64,000 nt of DNA from Gemmatimonadaceae bacterium (GCA_019637355.1 JAHBVT010000001.1:1767192-1831191); one strand, 5' to 3'; shown: positions 8,702 through 17,914, counted from the stretch's first letter. The notes: generated by a model from the letters alone, not told the origin. A program made the numbers and translations.

Positions 8702-10768
8702 CTAGAAGCGGACGGCGACGGTCGCCAACAGGGTGCGCGTGGCGATCGGGAACAGGAAGCGCTGGCCGCCGCTGGTGCGGCCGTCGGCGTAGGCATCGGC
8801 GTTGAGCAGGTTCTGGACCTGCACGCGCAGCGTCGACGCGCCAAGGTGCAGCGCGCCCCCCGCATCCGCCACCGTGAAGCCGGGCAGCATCAGCGCGCGG
8901 TTGCCATCGTTCGCCAAGTGCGATTCGCCGACGTGCCGCAGCGAGAGCATCAGCTCGACAGCATCGCGCGGCGCCCACGCCGCCTGCGCGTTGGCGATCA
9001 CGGCCGGCGTCAGCAACGGGCGCACGTCCCGGAACGTCTCGGACGTCCGCTGGTTGGTGTACTCGGCAATGCGGGCCTGCAGCAGCATCGCGTTTGCGGT
9101 CACCAGCAACGACGGCTGCGCCTGCCAGCGCAGTTCGGACTCGACGCCGAGCCGCGTCGTCCGGCCGACGTTGCGACGCTGCTGCGCGCCGGTGACCGTC
9201 AGCTCGCCGATACGCGCGATCTCGTTGCTGAAGAACATTCCGAAGGCATTGACCGTTGCCTCGAGCGTCCCGCGGCGCCAGCGCGCCCCGAGCTCAACGT
9301 CGGTAAGGCGCTCCGGCTTCACCTGTGTCAGCGGCAGCAACTCAGCGGCCAAGTCGTCGGTGAGGTCATCCTCGCCGGCGAAGAGGTCGATGCGCGCGGG
9401 CTCGCGGCCCGCCTGCCCCACCGACGCAAAGAGCTCCAGCGTCGGGCGCGCACGCAGCGTGACGCCGAGCTTGGGATTCACGAACAGCCAGTCGATCGTG
9501 GGCTCGCCGAAGCTGGCTCCCGGCGTCGGCCGGTAGCGGAACGCGGCGCGGCGCACTTGGATGTCACCGGTCCAGTCCACCCGGCCGCGCGTGATGGTGC
9601 CCTTCACGAACGCCGACTGCTCCTGCTTGAAGCCCGTGTTATCGTAAATGCGGTTCTGCAGGTCGGGCTTGATGTGCAGGTAGTGATCGCGGCTGTAGCT
9701 GCTCGCGTGCGCGCCGGCCGCCACCGCGAAGCCTTCGCCGTCCCAGGTCACGGTCGAGAGCAAGCCGTACCACACGTGGTCCAGCCCGAAGCGCCAGAGC
9801 TCCGGGTCGCCGACGTCCACGTCGAACCAGCCACCGGCGCTGTTGCGGTACCCGGTCGTCGTGAGGCTGAGTCCGGGGCGCTGCACGCGCGTGTATTGCA
9901 GGCTCGCCATTTCCTGATGGAAGTCGTCCTTCTCGCCCGGCGACATCGGATTGAAGCGGCGGTCCGTTGCAAGCTGCGCGGTGCTGGCCGCCACGTAGGC
10001 GCTCTGCAGCTTGGAGCGACCCGCAAAGCCGGTGAACTTCAGGGCATCCCGCTCGCCGAACCAGCCGGCGCTGACGAAGCCCGACTGCGCCTCGTTGCCG
10101 GAGCGGATGCGGTAGCCCTCCGTCTCCTGGGCCGAGACGCGTCCGTAGGCGGCGAAGCCGTTCACGAGGCCGGTGGCGCCTTCGACGCTCACCCGCTGCG
10201 TGCCCCAGCTGCCACCGGTCAGCTGCCCCTCGGCGAACCGGGGCGTCGTGAGCAGCGGCATACTCTCGAAGTCGATGGAGCCGGCGAACGAGGCCGTGCC
10301 GAACGCACTCGAACCCACGCCGCGTTGCACGCGCACCGTGTGCATCGAGTTCATAAAGTCTGGCACGTTGGAGAAGTACAGGACCTGGTCTTCCGGATCG
10401 TTGAGCGGTACGCCGTCCACCGAGATGGCGAGGCGCGTCTGGTCCACGCCGCGCAGGCGGACGTTGCTGTAGCCGGAGAAGCCGCCGGCATCGGAGGCGG
10501 CGGTCACGCCGGTGACGGACTGCAGCGCCAAGGGCGCGTCCTGCCCCACGTAGCTCCGCTCGATGCTGGCGCGGTCCAGGGTGGTCTGCGACGTGGGTGC
10601 CGCGCCGCCCGCGCGCACGGCGCGGATGACGACGGATTCCAGCGTATCGCGTGGAACCGAATCGGTGGCGGGACGGCCCCCCTGTGCGCCGAGCGATGCG
10701 GCGGGCAGGGCGGCCACGAGGCCAAGTGCCGCAACGGCGGCGGTGATGCAACGACGGTCAAACGACAT
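8702..10768 (-). CDS. TonB-dependent outer-membrane receptor, probable thiamine uptake
   Basis: 688 residues. A signal peptide (1 to about 28, ending SLGAQ) precedes a plug domain (about 50-165, with LRGVDQTRLAISVDGVPLND) and a beta-barrel that ends in a C-terminal aromatic (TVAVRF), as outer-membrane proteins do. TonB-dependent receptors pull scarce compounds across the outer membrane using the proton-motive force. The substrate is inferred from the upstream TPP riboswitch: thiamine or a related vitamer. The ATG behind GAGGA was chosen because the longer frame reads back through the leader and lacks a signal peptide. A marR gene follows 9 bases downstream. Confidence 0.85.
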   Translation of the reverse strand: MSFDRRCITAAVAALGLVAALPAASLGAQGGRPATDSVPRDTLESVVIRAVRAGGAAPTSQTTLDRASIERSYVGQDAPLALQSVTGVTAASDAGGFSGYSNVRLRGVDQTRLAISVDGVPLNDPEDQVLYFSNVPDFMNSMHTVRVQRGVGSSAFGTASFAGSIDFESMPLLTTPRFAEGQLTGGSWGTQRVSVEGATGLVNGFAAYGRVSAQETEGYRIRSGNEAQSGFVSAGWFGERDALKFTGFAGRSKLQSAYVAASTAQLATDRRFNPMSPGEKDDFHQEMASLQYTRVQRPGLSLTTTGYRNSAGGWFDVDVGDPELWRFGLDHVWYGLLSTVTWDGEGFAVAAGAHASSYSRDHYLHIKPDLQNRIYDNTGFKQEQSAFVKGTITRGRVDWTGDIQVRRAAFRYRPTPGASFGEPTIDWLFVNPKLGVTLRARPTLELFASVGQAGREPARIDLFAGEDDLTDDLAAELLPLTQVKPERLTDVELGARWRRGTLEATVNAFGMFFSNEIARIGELTVTGAQQRRNVGRTTRLGVESELRWQAQPSLLVTANAMLLQARIAEYTNQRTSETFRDVRPLLTPAVIANAQAAWAPRDAVELMLSLRHVGESHLANDGNRALMLPGFTVADAGGALHLGASTLRVQVQNLLNADAYADGRTSGGQRFLFPIATRTLLATVAVRF

Positions 10769-10903
10769 ACTCGGTGTCCTCGAGGGAAAGAGGGCGCCGC
10801 AGTGACGGACCTCGCCGGGACGCCGGCACTCGTCGCGAAACGACGAAGGCCACGCGCACCCGGCGAGCGGGTGGCGTGGCCCAATGCAGCGGCGCACGAC
10901 ACT
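10769..10903 (-). promoter_or_regulatory. Leader between TPP aptamer and receptor gene (expression platform)
   Basis: On the minus strand this leader holds a GGCCACGC / GCGTGGCC stem and a CGTCG-TTTCG-CGACG hairpin between the aptamer and the GAGGA ribosome site. It could fold in alternative ways when TPP binds. No clear poly-T terminator is seen, so control of translation initiation or Rho-dependent termination are both possible. Confidence 0.4.
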
Positions 10904-10989
10904 CGCCGCACTCCCTACGCCGGTCTAAACCGGGTCAGGTTCCAAGAGACTTTCTCAATCCCGCGGTCGCGGGATACCCCTGGCGGCTG
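10904..10989 (-). ncRNA. TPP (thiamine pyrophosphate) riboswitch, THI element
   Basis: Read on the minus strand, the aptamer contains the diagnostic conserved blocks in order. These are a GGGGTATCCC strand, TTGAGA (10953-10958; the family consensus is CTGAGA), GAACCTGA (10935-10942) and GCGTAGGGA (10912-10920). The closing stem is formed by GCCGC near 10985 and GCGGC at 10905-10909. The riboswitch binds thiamine pyrophosphate and normally switches the downstream gene off. The only gene downstream on this strand is the TonB-dependent receptor, then marR. Confidence 0.9.
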
Positions 10990-11085
10990 TCCGAGAAGGA
11001 ATAGCGCAACCGGACGCGGCGCGCCAGTGCGTGCGCCCGCGCGTGCGGCGGGGCGTGGCCCGTGCGTTCGGCGCACGCGGCGCGA

Positions 11086-12168
11086 CTACGCCGCGTTCAG
11101 CGGCGCCTGCGGGGGCGTCGGACGCTCGACGGTGTGGCCTTCGTCGCCTTCCGGCAATCGTCCGGCCAAGAGCTCGCTGACGGGTCGCGTGGTCTCGAAC
11201 TGCGCGAGCACGATGCGCAGGATGGCCGTGAGCGGCGCGGCGAGCAGCATCCCCACGACGCCCCAGAGCAGGCCCCAGAACACCAGTGCGGCGAGGATCG
11301 TCACCGGACTCAGGTTCAGGTTCTGGCCCATCAGCAGCGGGTCGATGCCGTTGCCGATGATCAGCTGCACCGCCATCGAGAGCACGAAAATCGCGATCAC
11401 CGGCCCGAGCGTCGGGAACTGCACCAGCGCCACCGGAACCGGCAGCAGCGTGGCCACGATGCTGCCGAGGCTCGGGATGAAGTTCAGCACGAAGGTCAAC
11501 ACCGCGAAGACCAGCGCGAGCTCGAGTCCGAAGGCCGTGAGGATGATCCAGATGATCGCGCCGGTCGTCGCCGAGATGAGGAACTTGATGACGAGATAGC
11601 GACGGATGTCCCGATCGATCTGCCGGAACACCGGGTGCTTGATGAGTTGCCGCGTGCGCCCGAGGAGCAGGAAGATCACGAAGAGCATCACCAGCATCCC
11701 GTTCTGCACCAGCGAGACGGCCAGGCGCGGCGCGATCGTCAGCGCGCGCTCGAGCCGCAGGTCGTTGACGCCCGCAACGAGCGCGTCGCGAGTCATCGCC
11801 AAGCCGAGGCGGTCGAGCCAGGCGGTGACTTGCTGCGTGATCGCCAGCAAGCGCGTCTGGTACACGTCGGCCGACTCGATCAGCCCGCGCACCGAGGTCA
11901 GGAAGAGCAGCCCGACGAGGGCGATGGCCGCAGCGACGAGCAACATCACGAGGATCGTCGACAGCCAGCGCGGGATGTGGGCGCGGATCTCGAGGAAGTC
12001 CGCCACCGGCGACACCAGGTAGTACACGATCACCGCCAGCACCAACGGCACCAGCACCGGCCGGGTGAAGGCGAGGCCCACGGCGATCGCGATGCCCGCC
12101 AGCACCACCAGCGAGACGGTCATCAGCGTCGCCTGTTCGTCGTGAAGCGGATTGCGGAGGAGGGCCAT
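11086..12168 (-). CDS. AI-2E family transporter (PerM/TerC-like permease)
   Basis: 360 residues, the usual length for this family, with about seven to eight hydrophobic helices: two near the N-terminus, a soluble stretch around 80-150, then a helical bundle. FLPSLG-type sequence (NFIPSLGSIVATLLPVPVAL) and GNGIDPLLMGQNLNLSP are characteristic. Members export or exchange small molecules; autoinducer-2 was the first proposed substrate, and others act as Na+/H+ antiporters, so the substrate here is open. It follows the P-type ATPase gene by 39 bases on the same strand and may share its transcript. Confidence 0.85.
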   Translation of the reverse strand: MALLRNPLHDEQATLMTVSLVVLAGIAIAVGLAFTRPVLVPLVLAVIVYYLVSPVADFLEIRAHIPRWLSTILVMLLVAAAIALVGLLFLTSVRGLIESADVYQTRLLAITQQVTAWLDRLGLAMTRDALVAGVNDLRLERALTIAPRLAVSLVQNGMLVMLFVIFLLLGRTRQLIKHPVFRQIDRDIRRYLVIKFLISATTGAIIWIILTAFGLELALVFAVLTFVLNFIPSLGSIVATLLPVPVALVQFPTLGPVIAIFVLSMAVQLIIGNGIDPLLMGQNLNLSPVTILAALVFWGLLWGVVGMLLAAPLTAILRIVLAQFETTRPVSELLAGRLPEGDEGHTVERPTPPQAPLNAA

Positions 12169-12207
12169 AGGCGGAAAGTTGGGCGCGGGCCGAACGGGGG
12201 CAAGGGC

Positions 12208-14850
12208 CTAGGCGGCCGCCAGCTCCCGGCGCCGCTTCACGGCCTTGTACAGCTCCATCACCGCCAGCACGCTGAAGGCCAACGCCAGCGGGTACATCCA
12301 CTGCACCGGCTGCAGCGGCTCGAGGCGCAGCAGCCGCTGCGTGAACGGCAGGTACGTGGCCGCCACGTGCAGCGACAATGCTGCCGCTACCCCGCCCACC
12401 AGCACCCAGTTCCGCGACAGCGGCACGCGGAACGCCGAGACCTGCTCCGAGCGGCAGTTGAACACGTGCACGTTCTGCATCAGCACGAACATCATCAGGA
12501 GCTGGTTGCGGGCGCTGGCTTCCGGCATCCCCATCGCCAGCAACGCGTACCAGTAGGCGGCCGTGACCGCCCCCATCGTGACGCCCGAGAGCACCACTTG
12601 GCGGATCATCTGGAAGTTGAAGATCCCCTCCGACGGCGGCCGTGGCGGACGCGCCATCGCGCCCGGTTCCCCGCCCTCGAACGCCAGCGCCACGTCCTGG
12701 ATGCCATTGGTCACGAGGTTGAGCCACAGCAACTGCACCGCGAGCAGCGGCAGCGGCAGCCCCAGCAGCAGCGCGACGACGAACAGCAACACCTCGGCCG
12801 CCCCCATCGAGATCAGCAGGTACGTCACCTTCCGGATGTTGCCGTACGCGAACCGTCCTTCCTCCACGCCCGCCTCGATGGACGCGAAATTGTCGTCGGT
12901 GACGATCAGGGCCGCCGTGTCCTTGGTCACGTCGGAGCCGGACCCCATCGCGATGCCGATGTTGGCCCGCTTGAGCGCCGGCGCGTCGTTGACGCCGTCG
13001 CCCGTCACCGCCACGAAATGGCCTGCCGCCTGCATCGCCTCCACGATGTGCAGCTTCTGGAGGGGCGCGACGCGGGCGAACACGCGGCCGCCGGCCACCA
13101 GCGCGGCCACCCGGGCCTGATCCTGCTGCGCCTCCTGCAGCATCGTGCCGGTCACCACCTGCCCCTCGTGGTCGGCGATGCCGAGGTCCTGCGCAATCGC
13201 GAACGCGGTGCGCGGATGGTCCCCCGTCACCATCGCCACGCTGACGCCGGCCGCGCGGCACTGCGCCACGGCCACGCGCGCCTCGGGACGAGGCGGGTCG
13301 ATCAAGCCGACGAGCCCCAACAGGACCAGCGGCGGCAACGTGCCGTCATCGAAGGGTGCGCCGGCATCGGACGCGAGGCGGCCGCGCGCCACCGCAATGA
13401 ATCGCTCGCCCGCACCCGACATCGCGTCGGCCTGCGCCTCTACAGCTGCCGCGTCGAGCGGCACCAGCCCGTCCACCGTCTGCATATGTGTGCAGCGCGA
13501 CAGCAAGCGCTCCATCGCACCCTTCACCGACACCTCGATGCCGGTGGCGTCCTGGTGGAACGCCGCCGCGTAGGCGCGCTCGGACTCGAAGGGAATCTCG
13601 CCAACGGCGCGCAGGCCCAGCGTCGCCGCCTCCGGCGTCACCGCCAGCTTGCGGCCCAACGCCAGCAGGGCCACATCGACTGCGTCCCCCTCGTACATCC
13701 ACGCGTCGCCGTCCGGCTCGAGGCGCCCCTCATTGCAGCGCACCACCGCCTGCGCCAGGCGCTCCACGGCCGCGCGCTCGGACGCTGAGACCGCTGCGGC
13801 ATCCCGATGCTCGACCTCACCGCTGGCGTTGTACCCCTCGCCGCTCACGTGCAGCGTGGCGCCACCCGGCAAGGCCAGCGAGCGCACCGTCTGGCGGTTC
13901 ACCGTCAGCGTGCCCGTCTTGTCGCTGGCGATCATCGTGCAGCTGCCCAAGCCTTCCACCGCCGTGAGCTTGCGCACGATCACGCGTCGCCGGGCCATCC
14001 GGTTGGTCGCGATGCTGAGCGCCACCGTCACCGCCACCGGCAACCCCTCCGGAATCGCCGAGACCGCCAACGCCACCGCGAGGAAGAACACCTCCGACGG
14101 CGCCACGCCGCGCGAGAGCGCTACCGCCGCCATCCCCGCGCAGGCCGCGACCACGACGATGCTGATCTGCCGGGCGAAGACCTCCATCCGCTGCACCAAC
14201 GGCGACTTGGACGCGGACTCTTCGGCCACGCTGCGCGCGATCTTCCCCACCTCAGTGGCCGTGCCCGTGGCGATCACCACGCCCGTGGCGCGACCCGTCA
14301 GCACGGTCGCACCGGCGAAGGCGTGGTTCCTGCGATCCCCGAGCGGCGCGTCGGCCGCCACCGCATCGGTGCGTTTGCGGATGGGGACCGACTCGCCGGT
14401 GAGAAAGGCTTCGTCCACGTCGAGTCCGCTCACCCGAAGGAGCCGCAGGTCGGCAGGGACCCGATTGCCGGACTCGAGGAGCACGATGTCGCCCGGCACC
14501 AGGTCCTCGGCGGGGATCTGCCGCTCGCGGCCGTCGCGCCGCACCCGGGCCTTCACCTGCAGCAAACCCTGCAGTGCCGCCGCGCTCTGCTCGGCCCGCC
14601 ACTCCTGGAACGCGCCGAGCCCGGCGTTCAGCGCGACCACCACGAGGATGAAGCCGGCATCCACGAAGTCCTGCAGCACCAGCGCCACGGCCGCGGCGGC
14701 CAGCAGGATGTAGATGAGCGGGCTCAGGAACTGGTGCAGCACCACCTGGACGAGCGTGACCTTCGGTGGCGCCGGCAGGGTGTTTGCGCCGTAGCGCGCA
14801 CGCCGCTCGGCGACCTCCGCCTCCGTCAGGCCGCGTTCATCGGGGTGCAC
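12208..14850 (-). CDS. P2-type cation ATPase (Ca2+-transporting type)
   Basis: 880 residues with the full P-type ATPase plan: actuator motif TGES (151-154), membrane motif PEGLP (267-271) as in Ca2+ pumps, phosphorylation site DKTGTLT (Asp310), MVTGDHPRTA and the hinge VTGDGVNDAP. The protein contains N-terminal and C-terminal membrane helices and a cation_ATPase_N region at the start. It uses ATP to move a cation, most likely Ca2+, out of the cytoplasm. A Na+/K+-like specificity cannot be excluded without the M4-M6 residues being modelled. Its first 14 bases overlap the end of the LtaS-like sulfatase gene. Confidence 0.88.
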   Translation of the reverse strand: MHPDERGLTEAEVAERRARYGANTLPAPPKVTLVQVVLHQFLSPLIYILLAAAAVALVLQDFVDAGFILVVVALNAGLGAFQEWRAEQSAAALQGLLQVKARVRRDGRERQIPAEDLVPGDIVLLESGNRVPADLRLLRVSGLDVDEAFLTGESVPIRKRTDAVAADAPLGDRRNHAFAGATVLTGRATGVVIATGTATEVGKIARSVAEESASKSPLVQRMEVFARQISIVVVAACAGMAAVALSRGVAPSEVFFLAVALAVSAIPEGLPVAVTVALSIATNRMARRRVIVRKLTAVEGLGSCTMIASDKTGTLTVNRQTVRSLALPGGATLHVSGEGYNASGEVEHRDAAAVSASERAAVERLAQAVVRCNEGRLEPDGDAWMYEGDAVDVALLALGRKLAVTPEAATLGLRAVGEIPFESERAYAAAFHQDATGIEVSVKGAMERLLSRCTHMQTVDGLVPLDAAAVEAQADAMSGAGERFIAVARGRLASDAGAPFDDGTLPPLVLLGLVGLIDPPRPEARVAVAQCRAAGVSVAMVTGDHPRTAFAIAQDLGIADHEGQVVTGTMLQEAQQDQARVAALVAGGRVFARVAPLQKLHIVEAMQAAGHFVAVTGDGVNDAPALKRANIGIAMGSGSDVTKDTAALIVTDDNFASIEAGVEEGRFAYGNIRKVTYLLISMGAAEVLLFVVALLLGLPLPLLAVQLLWLNLVTNGIQDVALAFEGGEPGAMARPPRPPSEGIFNFQMIRQVVLSGVTMGAVTAAYWYALLAMGMPEASARNQLLMMFVLMQNVHVFNCRSEQVSAFRVPLSRNWVLVGGVAAALSLHVAATYLPFTQRLLRLEPLQPVQWMYPLALAFSVLAVMELYKAVKRRRELAAA

Positions 14851-16774
14851 GGTAGAACGAGTTGTTGATCAGCGAGTTGGCGTAGTGCTGCACATACGCC
14901 AGCAAGCGCAGCCCCAACTCCTCCTCGAGGGCGTCGGGCAGATCCGCTGCTTCATCCCCCGTGTGCTCGCCGCGGTACGCCAGCACGCGCTGCGACCCGC
15001 TCGGCATCCGCTCGAGCACGCCCTCGGGCCGCACGATCCAGTAGGTCTGGTCCGTGGTCAACACGGCCTCTCCGGGCTGCGAGGAGAACAGCGAGCGGCC
15101 GAAGCGCGGCACGCGCTCCGGCCGCACCCCCGCATAGTCGAGGATGGTCGGGAAGAGGTCCACGTGCTGCGTCACCCGATCCGTTTCCAGTGCCGGCAGG
15201 CGCCCCGCCGGGTGGTACAGCAGCGTCGGGACCATATAGCGTCCCAGCGGCGTGTCGTAGCGCGCCGAGCGCAGCGGCGGCGTGTGGTCTCCGGTGATCA
15301 CGAAGAGCGTGTTCTCGAACCACGGCTGCGTACGCGCGGCCTCGAAGAATCGCCGCACCGCGAGGTCCACGTAGGCGACGCTCTGGTGGATCTCACGCGA
15401 ACCCGCCGGGAGGCTAGCGGCGTACTGCGGCGGCACGCGGTACGGGTGGTGCGTGCTGATCGTGAACATCGTCGCGAACCACGGCTCCTGGAACGTGCCG
15501 ACCTGCCGCACCGCGAACTGCAGGGCCTCCTCGTCGTAGAGGCCCCAGTGGCCGTCGAAGGCATCGTCACGCACGTCTTCGGGGAAGCGCTCCAGCGGAT
15601 AGAAGTCGCGCACGCCCGACATCGCCGCGATTGCGTCGAAGTACATCGTGCCCTTCGGCGCGCCGTGGAAGAAGCTGGTGTGGTAACCGGCCTCCTCCAA
15701 GAAGTGGCCCAGCCCGAGCCACTGGTTGCCTTGGTACTCGCTCACGGCGATGCTGCGCCCCATATAGAGCGGCACGCCGAGCAGGATGCTGGGCAGCGCG
15801 TCCATCGAACGGCGCCCGTTGGCGAAGGACTGCGTGTAGAAGGCGCCGTGGCGGCTCAGCGAATCGAGAAAGGGAGTCAGCTCCGGCGCCTCGCGGTCGT
15901 CCCCGCCCCAGAACTCGGTACCGAAGCTCTCGAGGATCAACAACACGACGTTCTGGGCCTGCGGCAGCGGCGACGCCTGCATCCGCTCGGCGAAGCCGTA
16001 GGAGGTCGCCAACAGCGAATCGACGGCAGCATCGCTGGCAAAATGCTGCACCGGCGCCAGTTGCCGCTGCCGCGGCGACTGCAGCATCGTGAACGCCGAG
16101 TTCAGCGTGAGGATGCCGACCTCGTGCGAGCCGCTCTGGAAGGCGTGGATCGGATTGAGCGGCTTCTTCTGCGCGCCGCCACGCGCCGCGAGCACGGTCA
16201 GCGCCAGCACGGCGACGACGGCCGCGGCGCTCCGCAGCAGGCGGCGCGGCATCGGCGCCGCCATCTCCGATCGCTGCTGCGGATAGAACAGCACCAGCGC
16301 CACGAGCAAGCCGAGACCGAGCGCGGTGAGCCCCGCGAAGTTCAGGAACAGCTGGTCCGCCTGCGCCGTGGCTTCGCCCGACAGCGCCCACACGTCCATC
16401 GTCACCCGCGTGCCGGTGAACGGGTAGTAGCCGACGTCGCCCATATTGATCACCGTCGCCGCGCCGTTCACGGCCACGAACAGAGCCTTCAACGAGCGCT
16501 GGTACCACTGCCGCGCCAGCAGCGACGCCGGAACCAGCGAGAGCAGGATGAACGGGATGTTGCTGTATGCGATCGCCGAAGCGTCAAATCGCAGGCCGTG
16601 CACGAAGGCCATCGCCACATCGCTGCCGGCAGCCTTCGCGAAGCTCGCGCGGTGCTCGATGTAGAACACCAGCCGCACCGCCGTGTAGACGGCGGCCACG
16701 AGCGCCAGCCGCGCGAGGAGGATGCCCTCGGGCGACTGCAGCGCGGCAGAGAGGCGGCGGCGAATGGTTTGCAC
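14837..16774 (-). CDS. LTA synthase family membrane sulfatase (phosphoglycerol-transferase-like)
   Basis: 645 residues: about five transmembrane helices (20-40, 72-90, 96-110, 143-165 and 183-198), then a periplasmic alkaline-phosphatase/sulfatase domain. Metal-site elements include LILESFG (Glu282) and the late TGDHTPP. The expected nucleophile position falls in NGRRSMDALPS, giving Ser323 where classical LtaS uses Thr. Relatives transfer phosphoglycerol or phosphoethanolamine groups to envelope glycans or lipids. In a Gram-negative with no teichoic acid genes in view, modification of periplasmic glucans or lipid A/O-glycans is more likely than lipoteichoic acid synthesis. The end overlaps the start of the ATPase gene. 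Confidence 0.82.
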   Translation of the reverse strand: MQTIRRRLSAALQSPEGILLARLALVAAVYTAVRLVFYIEHRASFAKAAGSDVAMAFVHGLRFDASAIAYSNIPFILLSLVPASLLARQWYQRSLKALFVAVNGAATVINMGDVGYYPFTGTRVTMDVWALSGEATAQADQLFLNFAGLTALGLGLLVALVLFYPQQRSEMAAPMPRRLLRSAAAVVAVLALTVLAARGGAQKKPLNPIHAFQSGSHEVGILTLNSAFTMLQSPRQRQLAPVQHFASDAAVDSLLATSYGFAERMQASPLPQAQNVVLLILESFGTEFWGGDDREAPELTPFLDSLSRHGAFYTQSFANGRRSMDALPSILLGVPLYMGRSIAVSEYQGNQWLGLGHFLEEAGYHTSFFHGAPKGTMYFDAIAAMSGVRDFYPLERFPEDVRDDAFDGHWGLYDEEALQFAVRQVGTFQEPWFATMFTISTHHPYRVPPQYAASLPAGSREIHQSVAYVDLAVRRFFEAARTQPWFENTLFVITGDHTPPLRSARYDTPLGRYMVPTLLYHPAGRLPALETDRVTQHVDLFPTILDYAGVRPERVPRFGRSLFSSQPGEAVLTTDQTYWIVRPEGVLERMPSGSQRVLAYRGEHTGDEAADLPDALEEELGLRLLAYVQHYANSLINNSFYRAPR

Positions 16775-16845
16775 CTGTCCGCAATCTGCCCGCTCGGACG
16801 ACGCGATTCAACGCTTCCGCGCCGCCCGAAACGATTCCTACGGCC

Positions 16846-17541
16846 TCAGCTGGCGCGGATGTACAGCGCGCCAGCCGCCCGCTGCGCGTGGAGCACCGCG
16901 AGCACGCCCGACGGTTGCAGCACCACGCCCGGCACCAGCGCGGCGATGGCGCGATCCTTGGCTTCCGCCGGCGGCACACCATCAACGCCTGCCATATGTC
17001 CGGCAATCACTGACAGCGCCAGGTCGCAGGCCAGGACCACGCCACCGCGCCGCATAAACTCGGGCAGCGCGAAGCTCACGTGCGGCTCGCCGAGGCCGTC
17101 CTGCACCCCGAGCAGCGCCGGGTTCCGCGTGGTCGGCTTGTCATCCACCGGATGCGTGGCCTTCGACAGTTCGGCAAGCCCATAGCGATCCCACGCCGAC
17201 TGCCGCATCGCGAGGACGATCGCATTGTGGCGCAGCACGAGTGCCGTAGAGAACTCCGCCGCCGGGATGCCCATCAACTGCGAGTACTGCCCTTCCCAGA
17301 TCGACGCACGCCACACGCCATAGCCGCTCTCGACCTCGGGAACATCGAACACCGTGCGCACGCGACCGCTGAGTCGAGCAGCCCACTGCATATCCCAGGT
17401 CGCGTCGCGCGATGCGTCGGCCGCGAGCGGCATCGCAGCGCCCAGTGTGTCCGGCATCGCGGCCAGCCCGAGGCCCACGCCACCGACGGCCATCGCACCG
17501 CTTGCCACCTTGCCGAGAAACTGCCTGCGATCGGTTTGCAT
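16846..17541 (-). CDS. Tat-exported DsrE-like protein
   Basis: 231 residues. The N-terminus has a twin-arginine signal (DRRQFLGKVA, residues 4-13) and a hydrophobic stretch to about residue 35. The mature part has the layout of the DsrE/DsrF fold, with a C-terminal block of the type ALVPGVVLQPSGVLAVL, in which PSGV and the AQ.AGALYI strand are typical. Cytoplasmic DsrE proteins are sulfur-relay factors. The equivalent Cys (in VVLACDLAL) is present, but an exported version is unusual and its job is unknown. The ATG was chosen 10 codons inside the longest frame because it follows GGAAGGGAA and puts the Arg pair at the right distance from the N-terminus. Confidence 0.65.
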   Translation of the reverse strand: MQTDRRQFLGKVASGAMAVGGVGLGLAAMPDTLGAAMPLAADASRDATWDMQWAARLSGRVRTVFDVPEVESGYGVWRASIWEGQYSQLMGIPAAEFSTALVLRHNAIVLAMRQSAWDRYGLAELSKATHPVDDKPTTRNPALLGVQDGLGEPHVSFALPEFMRRGGVVLACDLALSVIAGHMAGVDGVPPAEAKDRAIAALVPGVVLQPSGVLAVLHAQRAAGALYIRAS

Positions 17542-17612
17542 CAGGTTCCCTTCCGGGTTGGGGGTTCGCACTAGATGCGCGATACCGCCCCGTCACCCGA
17601 CAGGCCCACCGA

Positions 17613-17653
17613 AACGACAACGCGGCATCCGCCCCGGGGGGCCGACGCCGCGT
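17613..17653 (-). terminator. Terminator-like hairpin after tRNA-Met
   Basis: On the minus strand ACGCGGC (17653-17647) pairs with GCCGCGT (17626-17620) and is followed by TGTCGTTT. It lies 14 bases downstream of the tRNA-Met 3' end. Confidence 0.4.
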
Positions 17654-17667
17654 CTGTGTGTCCGACA

Positions 17668-17741
17668 TAGCTGGGGCGGGACTCGAACCCGCGACCCCGG
17701 CATTATGAGTGCCGTGCTCTAACCAGCTGAGCTACCCAGCC
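17668..17741 (-). tRNA. tRNA-Met (CAT), elongator type
   Basis: A 74-base cloverleaf with acceptor GGCTGGG / CCCAGCT (last pair G-T), D-arm GCTCAGCTGGTTAGAGC, anticodon loop CTCATAA (anticodon CAT) and T-arm GCGGGTTCGAGTCCCGC. The sequence resembles elongator tRNA-Met, with a paired position 1-72. A lysidine-modified tRNA-Ile2 also carries CAT, but the overall sequence fits Met better. CCA is not encoded. Confidence 0.9.
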
Positions 17742-17803
17742 TTGGTACGAAAGCCCTGCAATCTACAAGGGGATTCCCCTCCGCTCAAACCCCTGGGAAA
17801 CGA

Positions 17804-17830
17804 CGAGGCGCCCCACGTGGAGGCGCCTCG
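17804..17830 (-). terminator. Terminator-like hairpin after initiator tRNA
   Basis: A perfect 9-bp stem, CGAGGCGCC (17804-17812) with GGCGCCTCG (17822-17830), and a 9-base loop. On the minus strand it follows the initiator tRNA by 10 bases and is followed by TCGTTTCCC. Processing or separate termination of the two tRNAs is likely. Confidence 0.5.
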
Positions 17831-17840
17831 GGTCCTGCAA

Positions 17841-17914
<74 letters not shown>

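Noticed and set aside
8171-11599. Very long open frame on the + strand opposite the TonB-dependent receptor and riboswitch
   Set aside because: High GC makes long antisense frames common. The minus strand shows a signal peptide, plug, barrel and riboswitch in proper order, while the + frame has only Arg/His-rich sequence.
11062-13788. 908-codon open frame on the + strand across the permease and P-type ATPase genes
   Set aside because: It crosses two unrelated minus-strand genes and is Arg/His/Gln-rich, as shadows are here.
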